Shown piece by piece: positions 25,799 to 34,664 of a stretch of 64,000 nucleotides of DNA. This DNA is from an uncultured Flavobacteriaceae bacterium (GTDB lineage: Bacteria > Bacteroidota > Bacteroidia > Flavobacteriales > Flavobacteriaceae), in assembly GCA_947493175.1 (NCBI GenBank), contig CANLQD010000004.1, positions 434,001-498,000 of the forward strand, written 5' to 3'. The position numbers and the translations under genes were made by a program. The notes below the pieces were generated by a model that made no database searches, was not told the DNA's origin, and worked only from the letters and a program-made list of their open reading frames with translations. The number at the start of each line of letters is the position of its first letter. Position 1 is the stretch's first letter.

Positions 25799-25961
25799 CA
25801 GTTTTGATGAACAAGGACGTTGGAACGTTCGTTTTAGCTGGGAGTACATGCCTTTGTCCTTTATTTACCTGGTGTTCAATGATACGCAAACCGACATTTT
25901 TGACCCGATGCAACAGCGTACCCAATTCATCAGTAAAATCACTTTTTTAAAACAGTTCTGA
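25785..25961 (+). pseudogene. 3' end remnant of a DUF5916-type outer membrane-associated protein
   Basis: In a frame different from the ATPase remnant, the sequence reads as the C-terminus of a DUF5916 (carbohydrate-binding family 9-like) protein: FYQYNSFDEQGRWNVRFSWE, then PLSFIYLVFNDTQ and the end ITFLKQF followed by TGA. I recognise this C-terminus from the family; its long N-terminal part is missing. The joint with the ATPase remnant is at about 25785, so both genes lost the intervening DNA in one deletion. Confidence 0.62.
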
Positions 25962-25962
25962 T

Positions 25963-26913
25963 ATGACGGTTCGTGCACTTACATTGCTCGTGGTTATTTT
26001 TTTGGCATCCTGTAAAGACAATGTTCAAAAAAGTTATGATGGTTCTATCATTGACCGGGCGAAAATTAATGAAGTTTTTGGCCATGATACATCCCATGTG
26101 CTTTTTGACCATCTGTATGTGGTTTTGGACAGCCTTTCCTATGCACAACTAACACGACATACTTCTTGGAGAGACACCTATGCTGCAATGGATAAAGGCT
26201 TGCCAAATTTCGAATCTATCGATAGTATAACGACCACATGCTACCTTCGGGGACATGAACATTTTATTGAACTATTAGGGCCGGACAATGAATATAATGA
26301 GCCTGTTGGTAAAAGTGGTATAGGCTTCTCGCTACATAATCAAGGAGAACACTTTCATCTGGGAGTACTTCCCAAAATAAAGCAAGCCGAAAGCCCGTAC
26401 CTCAGTATGTCGGATACTGTGGATATGCCATTTGGGGAAAACAACACTACTTGGTTCAAGGCCTTTTATTCCCCTAGCGAGGGTACCGCCCTACACACAT
26501 GGTATGCATTCTATAATCCCGCTTTTTTAGATAGCCTTTACCAAACCGAACATCCCGAATACTCACGGGAGGCCTTTTTGAAGAAATCGTACGGCAAAAA
26601 ACAGCTCTTTGGGGGCATCAAGTCCATCAAGATTAGCTGCACCGTCAGGGATTATGAACGAATCGCCCAAGAAATGCGGCAATTGGGTTGCAAGCTCATC
26701 GCAAAGGAAGGGAACAGCTTGACCATTGCAAGTGGTGATGTATTCATCACGATCAACCCCTCTAACAACATCGAATTTAGCCGTATTACACAGATTCAGT
26801 GCAGATTGAATACGATGGATACCAGCGTGACCACATTGGGCCACATTACCATTATCAATAAAGGCCAAGAATCGATATGGAATTTAGAAAACCTATACAA
26901 AGAGAACCCTTAA
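25963..26913 (+). CDS. Lipoprotein of the DUF5829 family, glyoxalase-like fold
   Basis: A 316-residue protein with lipobox FLASC (Cys17). The start is one base after the remnant's stop, so it was probably the downstream partner of the lost DUF5916 gene. The N-terminal repeat-like strand VLFDHLYVVLDSLSYAQL resembles the beta-alpha-beta unit of VOC/glyoxalase enzymes, and the second half has a matching unit around KISCTVRDYERIAQEM. DUF5829 is the name I recall for this. His-rich patches (RGHEHFIELLG, NQGEHFHLGV) could bind a metal. Envelope located; enzyme activity unknown. Confidence 0.6.
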   Translation: MTVRALTLLVVIFLASCKDNVQKSYDGSIIDRAKINEVFGHDTSHVLFDHLYVVLDSLSYAQLTRHTSWRDTYAAMDKGLPNFESIDSITTTCYLRGHEHFIELLGPDNEYNEPVGKSGIGFSLHNQGEHFHLGVLPKIKQAESPYLSMSDTVDMPFGENNTTWFKAFYSPSEGTALHTWYAFYNPAFLDSLYQTEHPEYSREAFLKKSYGKKQLFGGIKSIKISCTVRDYERIAQEMRQLGCKLIAKEGNSLTIASGDVFITINPSNNIEFSRITQIQCRLNTMDTSVTTLGHITIINKGQESIWNLENLYKENP

Positions 26914-26942
26914 AACAATTCATAACACTAAAAAGACTGAAA

Positions 26943-27755
26943 ATGAAAACATCAAAAATTTTAACGTTGTTATTGCTATTTACCATAACTATGTCTTGTA
27001 AGCAGCAGCCAAAAAAAACCGATGAGAAGCAAACTGTGGACGAGACTCCTGAAGTTGCCGATGAAGTCACTGCTATTGAATTAATAAAGTTGCAAGGCTC
27101 GCCCTCTTATGACGATGCCTCTTTGGAGCTGCAGTCTCCAAACGACGGCAAGATTTCAGAAGGTGGAGAGGCCAATTTTGCCTTTACAGTTAACAACTAT
27201 GATCTTGGTGTACAGACCGATGGGCCGAATGTAGAACTCTTGGCCAATTCCGCAAAAGGGCAGCACATCCATTTTATTCTGAACAACCAACCCTATTCTG
27301 CGCATTATGAACCTGAATTCAAAAAAGAAGTTCCTGATGGGGTACACCACCTAGTTGCCTTTTTAAGCCGTTCGTACCACGAATCGGTAAAGAACGAAAA
27401 CTCGGTAGTTGTAAGAAAATTAGAAGTTGGTGAAAATCCGGTTGATTCCATAGGATTGGATATGGACGCTCCGACCTTGATTTATAGTCGCCCTAAAGGA
27501 GAATACGCCGGTGCGGACACCGAAAATTTGTTGTTAGACTTTTTTGTGCTCAACACCAAGCTTTCTGAAAACGGTAACAAAGTGAAGGCCACTATCAATG
27601 GGGAAGAATTTATGATTTCGGACTGGGCTCCACATATCGTCAAAGGATTGCCTATGGGAGAAGTGACCATTCAACTCGAACTTGTTGATGCTCAGGGAAA
27701 TTTGATTCCAGGGCCCTTCAACAGCGTCGTACGAACAGTTACTATGAAGCCATGA
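26943..27755 (+). CDS. Conserved Bacteroidota lipoprotein of unknown function
   Basis: A 270-residue lipoprotein with lipobox TITMSC (Cys19); I start at ATG 26943, since the longer frame places 22 extra residues before the signal. The mature protein opens with an acidic low-complexity linker, then a beta-rich domain with the conserved block KGQHIHFILNNQPYSAHYE and HHLVAFLSRSYHESVKNENS. Homologues in Bacteroidota are sometimes labelled phosphopeptide-binding, but I know of no demonstrated function. It overlaps no neighbour and is followed after 42 bp by the MerC gene. Confidence 0.6.
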   Translation: MKTSKILTLLLLFTITMSCKQQPKKTDEKQTVDETPEVADEVTAIELIKLQGSPSYDDASLELQSPNDGKISEGGEANFAFTVNNYDLGVQTDGPNVELLANSAKGQHIHFILNNQPYSAHYEPEFKKEVPDGVHHLVAFLSRSYHESVKNENSVVVRKLEVGENPVDSIGLDMDAPTLIYSRPKGEYAGADTENLLLDFFVLNTKLSENGNKVKATINGEEFMISDWAPHIVKGLPMGEVTIQLELVDAQGNLIPGPFNSVVRTVTMKP

Positions 27756-27797
27756 GAAATCATCAAAAACACAGATTCAATAACTGACCGAAGACTT

Positions 27798-28232
27798 ATG
27801 TCGATTTCCATAGAATTCAACCAACGATCGGATGTGTGGGGCGCTGTGGCCAGTGCCTTATGTCTCGTTCATTGTTTGGCATCCCCTTTTTTATTTGTTG
27901 CCCATACAGGACACGTACATGGCCATCACTCTCATCCGTTTTGGTGGGGATTGTTAGATGTACTTTTCATAATAATATCGTTTTTGGCGGTGTTTTGGTC
28001 GGTAAAGAACACTTCGAGAAACTGGATGAAGTATGCCCTCTGGACCTCTTGGGCCCTGTTGACCGCTAGTATTTTAAATGAAAAGCTGCAGCTGGTTCCA
28101 TTGGCAGAAGCTTTCACTTACATACCCTCAATTGCCTTGGTGGCACTGCATCTCTACAATCGCAAGTATTGTAAGTGTCGGGAAGAAGATTGTTGTTCAA
28201 ACACGAAAAAGTATGTGCCAAACGGTGACTAA
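27798..28232 (+). CDS. MerC domain-containing membrane protein
   Basis: A 144-residue protein of the MerC family, inner-membrane proteins linked to transport of Hg(II) and probably other soft metals. About four hydrophobic helices. The family Cys pair CLVHC (Cys22, Cys26) sits in the first helix, followed by a histidine-rich loop HTGHVHGHHSHP (36-47). The C-terminus is unusual in having a Cys cluster CKCREEDCC (125-133). It overlaps the next small gene by 20 bases. The Cys/His content supports a metal role; Hg resistance itself is unlikely without merA or merR nearby. Confidence 0.85.
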   Translation: MSISIEFNQRSDVWGAVASALCLVHCLASPFLFVAHTGHVHGHHSHPFWWGLLDVLFIIISFLAVFWSVKNTSRNWMKYALWTSWALLTASILNEKLQLVPLAEAFTYIPSIALVALHLYNRKYCKCREEDCCSNTKKYVPNGD

Positions 28233-28542
28233 AAAGAATAACATATCCGTGCTTCTTTTAGGGTGTTATCTCTGCTTGCTCCCAACGCTGGCCTTATGGC
28301 ATACCTTGCAACACCCCTATGAAAATCATACCAAAGATGATTCGAAAGTTCTTCTTGTTTCTGCCGATGACAGCTTGAATTGCGACATCTGTAAGTATTG
28401 TCTCAACCTATTGGTATATTATCGCTTCGCCAAAATTTATGAATTGTATCTTTTTTCAATTCCTGTCGAAGAAAGAGCAAAAACAACATTTCACTTCCAG
28501 ACCTATGGTCAAAACTATCTCCGGGGACCTCCTCTTGTTTGA
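28213..28542 (+). CDS. Small membrane-anchored CxxC protein 3 (DUF2946-like)
   Basis: A 109-residue protein from ATG 28213 (an ORF extension reaches upstream into MerC, but has no other support). Hydrophobic stretch (about 11-29), His residues (WHTLQHPYENH), then NCDICKYC (Cys57, Cys60, Cys63), a region with Tyr/Leu, and the tail NYLRGPPLV. It follows the same plan as the proteins at 24072 and 25199 and sits directly before the intact ABC ATPase, as the 25199 gene sits before the truncated one. This suggests a duplicated module of small protein plus ABC gene. Confidence 0.62.
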   Translation: MCQTVTKKNNISVLLLGCYLCLLPTLALWHTLQHPYENHTKDDSKVLLVSADDSLNCDICKYCLNLLVYYRFAKIYELYLFSIPVEERAKTTFHFQTYGQNYLRGPPLV

Positions 28543-28593
28543 AATCTCCCTCGGTTTTTTTAATACTCATTTAGTTCATAAAAAATATACGAA

Positions 28594-29289
28594 ATGCTAG
28601 AAGCTATTGATCTTACGAAAAGATATGGTACGTATGAGGCCCTAAGTCATCTGAATTTATCGGTCGATAAGGGCGAAATATTTTGTCTGCTAGGCCAAAA
28701 CGGAGCTGGTAAAACGACGACCATCAACCTATTTCTTGGATTGCTCGAACCCACCAGTGGCGAAGCCTTGTTAAATGGTACTGTGGTGAAGCCCAACAAC
28801 AACGCCGTTACCAAGATGATAGCCTATATTCCCGAGGTCGTACAGTTGTACGGTAACCTTTCGGGTCTTGAAAATCTTAATTTCTTTAGCCGTTTGGCAG
28901 GGTTTAAATATTCCGATACCGAACTTTCTTCCTTCTTGCAAAAGGCGGGGCTTGCAGAGACGGCCCATCAAAATAAGTTAGGCTCTTATTCCAAGGGAAT
29001 GCGCCAAAAAGTGGGTATCGCCATTGCGCTCTCCAAAAACGCCGATTACATTTTCATGGACGAACCAATCTCGGGTCTGGACCCTAAGGCCACCTTGGAG
29101 TTTACCAAAATTTGTAGGGAGCTGGGTCACGAAGGAAAAACAATTTTTATGGCCACCCATGATATTTTCAATGCGGTAAACGTGAGCACTAAAATAGGTA
29201 TCATGAAAGAGGGAAAGCTAGTTTATCAAGCAAATACCGATACCATCAACGCAAACGAATTACAGGACTTGTACCTAAAAACTATTTAA
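28594..29289 (+). CDS. ABC transporter ATP-binding protein
   Basis: A 231-residue ABC ATPase. Walker A is GQNGAGKTT (34-42), signature YSKGMRQKVGIA, Walker B DYIFMDEPISGLD, H-loop ATHDI. Short length and sequence place it with ABC-2 type exporters (NosF/CcmA-like group). It must work with the two DUF3526-type permeases at 31782 and 33230, which are in the same operon beyond the TonB receptor. Export of a small ligand or movement of lipid or metal complexes is possible. The ATG is 2 bases from the receptor stop-start junction, so the operon is tight. Confidence 0.88.
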   Translation: MLEAIDLTKRYGTYEALSHLNLSVDKGEIFCLLGQNGAGKTTTINLFLGLLEPTSGEALLNGTVVKPNNNAVTKMIAYIPEVVQLYGNLSGLENLNFFSRLAGFKYSDTELSSFLQKAGLAETAHQNKLGSYSKGMRQKVGIAIALSKNADYIFMDEPISGLDPKATLEFTKICRELGHEGKTIFMATHDIFNAVNVSTKIGIMKEGKLVYQANTDTINANELQDLYLKTI

Positions 29290-29291
29290 AA

Positions 29292-31778
29292 ATGAAAAAT
29301 ATTAAACTACTACTTACACTACTCATCCTGCTTACCAGTGGAGGCCTTTGGGCACAGGAAACGGTATCAGGAACGATTGTTGACGATCAAAATGAACCCA
29401 TTGCAGGCGCTACCATAACGCTACGGGGTACTGGGGGCACCTATGGTAAGCTCACAGATAATGAGGGACAGTTCGAGTTCAGTGTTTCACAAGGGAATTA
29501 TAATCTGGAAATTCGTTATTTGGGGTTTCAGTCCTATAAGGATAAGTTGGAAATTACCTCGGGTTCCACGTTCGACATCGGTACCATTACCCTGAACGAG
29601 GGTACGGAGCAATTGCAAAGCGTAGAGGTCATTGGTCGTGCAAGAACCGACTACAATAGCGATTACTCCTTTTCGGCGACCAAGGTTGCCATCAGGAACA
29701 AAGAGTTGCCCCAAGCCGTATCGACCATTACCAAAGAGCTCATCAATGATCGGCAGGCGTTTCAATTGGCAGATGCGGTAAAAGCGGCCAGTAGCGTTAC
29801 CTCTACCGGTATTTACAACCATTTCAACATTAGAGGTATCACCCAAGCGGAAGAGGGTCAGGTCATCAACGGTTTGCGCACGAGGCAATATTACTTCTTG
29901 CAGCCTATTACCTCACATATTGAACGGGTAGAGGTCATCAAAGGCCCTTCTTCGGTAACGTTCGCCAGTGTGGATCCAGGAGGAACCATCAATATGGTCA
30001 CCAAAAAGCCACTTCGGGAAAAGCGCAATGAAGTAAGTGCCACAGTAGGTAGCTTTGGGACACAGCGGGCAACCATGGATTTTACGGGACCCTTGAACGA
30101 ATCGGAAACCTTGTTGTATCGTTTCAATGCGGCCGTTCAGCAAGCACGCTCTTTTCGTGATGTGGTTCAGAACAATGCCTTTTTGATTACCCCATCTATT
30201 ACCTATGTGCCCAATGAAACGACAGCCTTGAATGTAGAGATGATTTACAGTAACGGGGTCGGAAATTTGGACCGGGGGCAACCTATCTTTGGTGCCATCA
30301 ACGGGGAATTCGACTTGAACAGTACTCCTATTTCATTGAATGTAGGGGCTTCGAGCGACTTTTTTAAGTCGGAAGAATTGTTGATCATGAGTAATTTCAG
30401 CAAACAGCTTTCCGATAATATCGGATTCAATGCTTCTTATATGAAACAGACCTGGGAAGAAGACTTAGCGGAGCATAGAACCGTAAATGCCGCTGCGGTC
30501 GACATCAATGGAGATCCCATAAATACCTTGGCGGCCATGCGTTATGTGGAACGGAAGCAATTTTGGATTACCGATAATTTCAATGCCTTCTTCAATTTTG
30601 ATTTCGAGGGGGATAAAATCACCAATAAACTGCTGGTAGGGTATGATGGTAGCTGGTGGGAACGAACCAAGGGCGGCGGACAAAATGGCGGGCGTCGCTA
30701 TCTGCGCAATGACGGAAGCGTCTCTCGTTTTGATCCAGCAGAGGCAGATCAGTTCCAGACCATAGATATAGATGGGGTAGTGGCACCTAGGCCCAATATA
30801 CCGCATTTTGATTTGACCAATCCCAACAACGGGCCTCGGGATATCGGGGACTATGTTATATCAGAATTTGCCATTCCTGCAAACCTGACCACCTCCAATG
30901 GGGTCTACGTGCAGAACCAATTTAAATTGGGTAAGTTTTCTGCTCTGGTCAACCTACGCTACGAATGGTATGAGGATAAATTCAATTATGAGTCGCCCGA
31001 TGAAGAGTCTTTTAAAAATGAGGCTTTTATTCCTAGATTGGGACTTACCTATGCCGCTACCGGTAACATAAGTGTCTATGGTACGTATATCGAAGGCTTT
31101 CAGCCCCAGTCGAATACCGTGACCTTATCAACGGCAACCGAAAATTTCTTTTGGGCTGCATCTCCTGCGGAATTTGATCCGTTGGAAAGTGATTTGGTCG
31201 AATTGGGGGCGAAAGGAGAGTTTTTTGGTGGAAAGTTGGCCATGAACCTAGCACTATATGAAATCAACCAGCGCAACCTCCTCTTTCCGGATCCTGCCGA
31301 CGAAGATTTGTTGGTCACACGAGGTGCCCAACGCAGCCGTGGTTTTGAATGGGACCTCTCCGGGTACGTGCTTCCCAATTTACAGCTCAACGCCTCTTAT
31401 GCCTATACCGATGCAACGATCGAAGAAGATGATGACCCTACCTTGATCGGTGAGCGCATCGGTGGTGCCCCTGAGCACAGTGCCAATTTTTGGGGGCGGT
31501 ACGATTTCATCAATGGGCCGCTACAAAATGTGGGTGTAGGTCTGGGAATGGAATATCGCGACGAACGTCTTTCGTGGTACAGTGACCGCGTACCGTTGCC
31601 AGCATACACGGTTTTTGATGCAGCTATATACTATCGCCCCGCTGGCGGGAATATTCAGCTTGCTTTAAAAGTGAACAACTTGCTAGACGATACCTATTGG
31701 ACCGGAGCCGTATTCGCCTCCCGATTGCTCCCTGGCGCGCCAAGGAACGTTCTACTGACCACTACCTATAAATTTTAA
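29292..31778 (+). CDS. TonB-dependent siderophore-type outer membrane receptor
   Basis: An 828-residue TonB-dependent receptor. A signal peptide (ends GLWAQ) is followed by a carboxypeptidase-regulatory-like domain (about 25-100: GTIVDDQNEPIAGATITLRG), a plug (about 125-240) with the block IERVEVIKGPSSVTFASVDPGGTINMVTKKP, and a 22-strand barrel ending in ...NVLLTTTYKF. The VIKGPSS...GGTINMVTK box is that of siderophore receptors rather than SusC, so the ligand is likely a metal-chelate. It starts 2 bp after the ABC ATPase gene and is followed by the two permease genes. Confidence 0.9.
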   Translation: MKNIKLLLTLLILLTSGGLWAQETVSGTIVDDQNEPIAGATITLRGTGGTYGKLTDNEGQFEFSVSQGNYNLEIRYLGFQSYKDKLEITSGSTFDIGTITLNEGTEQLQSVEVIGRARTDYNSDYSFSATKVAIRNKELPQAVSTITKELINDRQAFQLADAVKAASSVTSTGIYNHFNIRGITQAEEGQVINGLRTRQYYFLQPITSHIERVEVIKGPSSVTFASVDPGGTINMVTKKPLREKRNEVSATVGSFGTQRATMDFTGPLNESETLLYRFNAAVQQARSFRDVVQNNAFLITPSITYVPNETTALNVEMIYSNGVGNLDRGQPIFGAINGEFDLNSTPISLNVGASSDFFKSEELLIMSNFSKQLSDNIGFNASYMKQTWEEDLAEHRTVNAAAVDINGDPINTLAAMRYVERKQFWITDNFNAFFNFDFEGDKITNKLLVGYDGSWWERTKGGGQNGGRRYLRNDGSVSRFDPAEADQFQTIDIDGVVAPRPNIPHFDLTNPNNGPRDIGDYVISEFAIPANLTTSNGVYVQNQFKLGKFSALVNLRYEWYEDKFNYESPDEESFKNEAFIPRLGLTYAATGNISVYGTYIEGFQPQSNTVTLSTATENFFWAASPAEFDPLESDLVELGAKGEFFGGKLAMNLALYEINQRNLLFPDPADEDLLVTRGAQRSRGFEWDLSGYVLPNLQLNASYAYTDATIEEDDDPTLIGERIGGAPEHSANFWGRYDFINGPLQNVGVGLGMEYRDERLSWYSDRVPLPAYTVFDAAIYYRPAGGNIQLALKVNNLLDDTYWTGAVFASRLLPGAPRNVLLTTTYKF

Positions 31779-31781
31779 AGC

Positions 31782-33233
31782 ATGAAATTCGCTAACGTAC
31801 GGTTGTTGGCACTCCATTTCATACGAAATGCCGTTCAACCTAAAAGTTTTTATCTGATTTATTTGTTGTTTGTACTGCTAACGGTCTACGCGACCGTTAG
31901 CGGTATTCAAAATCATGTGGTTCAAAACGACATCAGAAAATCCTATCAGGTAAAGGCAAGACATAGCTGGGAGGCGAATCCCGATAAACATCCGCACCGC
32001 ATGGCGCACTTTGGCACCTTTGCCTTTCGGATCGGATCGCCCTTGGGGATGTTCGACTATGGATTAGAAAGTTTTACAGGGAGTACCGTTTTTTTAGAAG
32101 CACATCGCCAGAACAGCGTAAACTTTTCGGATGCCTCGTTCTCAACAGGTACACTGCGTTTCGGGGAGTTGAGCATGGCACTATTGGCACAGTTGGTTTT
32201 GCCCTTAATTTTGATTTTCATCGGTTTTTCGAGTATTGCTGCCGATCGCCAGAACGGTACCCTAAAAATCTTGATTTCGCAGGGCGCCAATTGGCTTGAA
32301 ATCTTGTTCGGCAGGTCTATCGGACTTTTTATACTGGCACTCCTATTCGTTTTGCCAGTAATCCTGGCCACCTTGATCGCGTTGTTACTATATGGCAATA
32401 CGCTTACGAGCAATGGTCTTTGGTGGCGCTTTGCTTTAATAGTCTTAGGCTACATCCTTTTTCTTTTTGTTGTAGCGGTTACTACAATTTTGGTATCAGC
32501 TCAAAGCAAGGCTCCAAAGAATGCGTTGTTACGTCTACTGGGTATTTGGCTTTTGATGGTGGTCCTTTTACCCAAATCGGCACAGACCCTGGGCAGTTAT
32601 TGGTATCCCAAGCCCACAAAATTGGCGTTTCAATCGGCTATTGAAAAAGAGGAAATCCAAAAAGGGGATAGCCATAATCCCGATGACCCCTACTACAAAA
32701 AGCTTAGGGATTCAGTATTGGCGGTTCATCAAGTGGATGAGGTAACAGACCTGCCCTTTAACTACGGCGGTTTTGTCATGCGGGAAGGAGAAAAAATCAG
32801 CTCAACCTTATATAGGAAGCACCATGCCGATCTGTTGAAGACCTATCAAGATCAAAACAATATGAGTCGGTACATGGCATTGCTCAATCCCTACATGGCT
32901 ATAAAACAACTTTCAATGAGCCTTTCAGGTACGGACTTTTCTAGTTATATCGATTTTCAGGAACAAGCCGATGATTATAGGTACGAGCTTTCCCAAAAAA
33001 TGAATGAATTGCAAATGCAATACATAAGCCCCAAAAAAAAGAGTGGTTCAGAGGGAAAAACCCATGTGGTCGACCACGAACATTGGTCGGCATTCCCTGA
33101 TTTTGTACACCGTGCGGTACCTCTAAAAAAATCAATCGCAGAAGCCGCTCTGGCATTTATTTCAATCGGTTTATGGGGGTTCCTTTCTTTTGGATTGTTG
33201 TTGTTGACCGCTAAAAAAGCCAGTGCCTTATGA
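31782..33233 (+). CDS. ABC transporter permease with DUF3526-type domain (first)
   Basis: A 483-residue membrane protein starting 3 bp after the receptor. Several hydrophobic helices lie at about 23-40, 125-145, 165-260 and the C-terminus, with a long soluble extracytoplasmic segment (about 255-445) between. This layout (membrane helices flanking a large soluble loop) is that of the ABC-2/DUF3526 permeases related to NosY. Motifs include ADRQNGTLKILISQGANWLEI. It overlaps the next gene by 4 bases. A partner of the ATPase at 28594. Substrate unknown. Confidence 0.8.
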   Translation: MKFANVRLLALHFIRNAVQPKSFYLIYLLFVLLTVYATVSGIQNHVVQNDIRKSYQVKARHSWEANPDKHPHRMAHFGTFAFRIGSPLGMFDYGLESFTGSTVFLEAHRQNSVNFSDASFSTGTLRFGELSMALLAQLVLPLILIFIGFSSIAADRQNGTLKILISQGANWLEILFGRSIGLFILALLFVLPVILATLIALLLYGNTLTSNGLWWRFALIVLGYILFLFVVAVTTILVSAQSKAPKNALLRLLGIWLLMVVLLPKSAQTLGSYWYPKPTKLAFQSAIEKEEIQKGDSHNPDDPYYKKLRDSVLAVHQVDEVTDLPFNYGGFVMREGEKISSTLYRKHHADLLKTYQDQNNMSRYMALLNPYMAIKQLSMSLSGTDFSSYIDFQEQADDYRYELSQKMNELQMQYISPKKKSGSEGKTHVVDHEHWSAFPDFVHRAVPLKKSIAEAALAFISIGLWGFLSFGLLLLTAKKASAL

Positions 33234-34573
33234 AGTATAAACTTTTTTTGTATCAATGCATACGTTCTAGGGAGGTTCTTTTGAGCTTGGTGCTGATCCT
33301 AGTTTTAGGACTATCCGGAATCTTTATCGGAAATAGGCATTTAAGCGAACGGCAACATGCGATCGATGAAGTAAAAGACTATCAAAAAACACACTTTGAA
33401 CGCCATGTGTCGCTACATAATGATGATTTGGGGCTACTGCTGTATTATGTCAAATTTTCGTTTATCAATCCCGTAAACCCGCTTTCGGGCCTATCTATTG
33501 GTCAGTCGGACGTAAATCCCGCTATAAAAAGAATTACTATAAAGACGTTTGAAGCACAAAAACACGATTCGGACTTGATCAATCCGATGAATTTACATTC
33601 GGGAAATCTCGATTTCTCCTTTGTTCTAATTTATTTGATGCCGCTTTTGGTCATTGTGTTTGCTTTTAATGTGGTTTCCGAAGAAACGGAAACCGGTACT
33701 TGGCGTTTGGTATCCATTCAGACAAGGTCAAAACTGGGGTTTGTAATCACCAAATTATCGGTACGGCTGTTATTGATGGTCATAGTGTTGGTCTTACTGT
33801 TTTCAACGGCAAAGGTCGTATTGAACGTTCCGTTCAGTACCAATTTAATGTTGCTGTTCGCAATGGCATTCCTATATGTCGTTTTTTGGTTCGCACTTGC
33901 CTTCTTTGTGGTATGTTTTAAAAAACCTTCGGGGTTCAATGCACTGCTGCTCCTATCTGTTTGGTTAGTCATGCTCATTTTATGGCCGGCGGGAATCAAT
34001 GCCTTCATGGCATTTAAATATCCGGTGCCAGAAGCCCTGAATACGGCCATCGCCCAACGCGATGGTTACCATACCAAATGGGATACTGAGAAATTGCCTA
34101 CCATTCAAAAATTTTATGATCACTATCCCCAGTTCAAAGAATATGGATATCGGACAGAGGGATTCAATTGGCTCTGGTACTATGCCATGCAACAAATGGG
34201 TGATGACGATTCTCAAAAGGAACGGGCATCTTTAACCGCCAAAATTAAACTGCGTGAAGAACGCAGCAGGGAAATGGCTTCTTGGATTCCTAATATGCAT
34301 ATGCAACTTGCCTTCAATCGGGTGGCAGGGACAAGTTTAGACCAACATATTGATTTTTTGAATTCCACGGAAGCCTTTCACGAAAAACTACGGCTGTTTT
34401 TTTACCCCAAGATTTTTGAAGAGCAGAAAGCCGAATCGATAGATTGGAATCAATTTGAGCCTGAATATTTTGAAACAAGTTCGGAGACCAAACCAATATT
34501 CTTGTTGACGCCTTTGTTGTTGGCTATTGTGTTTGCGCTTTTGATCTCGATACCAAAAGCAAGAAAACTATGA
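33230..34573 (+). CDS. ABC transporter permease with DUF3526-type domain (second)
   Basis: A 447-residue paralogue of the previous gene, with the same layout: N-terminal helix (about 15-32), a soluble loop, a cluster of helices (about 125-260), a large extracytoplasmic region and a final helix. EETETGTWRLVSIQTRSK matches the ADRQNGTLKILISQ region of the first permease. The start overlaps the first permease stop by 4 bases. Two non-identical subunits suggest a heterodimeric transporter with the ATPase at 28594. Confidence 0.8.
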   Translation: MKYKLFLYQCIRSREVLLSLVLILVLGLSGIFIGNRHLSERQHAIDEVKDYQKTHFERHVSLHNDDLGLLLYYVKFSFINPVNPLSGLSIGQSDVNPAIKRITIKTFEAQKHDSDLINPMNLHSGNLDFSFVLIYLMPLLVIVFAFNVVSEETETGTWRLVSIQTRSKLGFVITKLSVRLLLMVIVLVLLFSTAKVVLNVPFSTNLMLLFAMAFLYVVFWFALAFFVVCFKKPSGFNALLLLSVWLVMLILWPAGINAFMAFKYPVPEALNTAIAQRDGYHTKWDTEKLPTIQKFYDHYPQFKEYGYRTEGFNWLWYYAMQQMGDDDSQKERASLTAKIKLREERSREMASWIPNMHMQLAFNRVAGTSLDQHIDFLNSTEAFHEKLRLFFYPKIFEEQKAESIDWNQFEPEYFETSSETKPIFLLTPLLLAIVFALLISIPKARKL

Positions 34574-34664
34574 GATAACCGGGATACTTTGGTCACTTGT
34601 GTGATCCGTAAACAATGTTCAAGTTTTATATCTTTAAATAATAGGAACCTATTTTGACAATATC

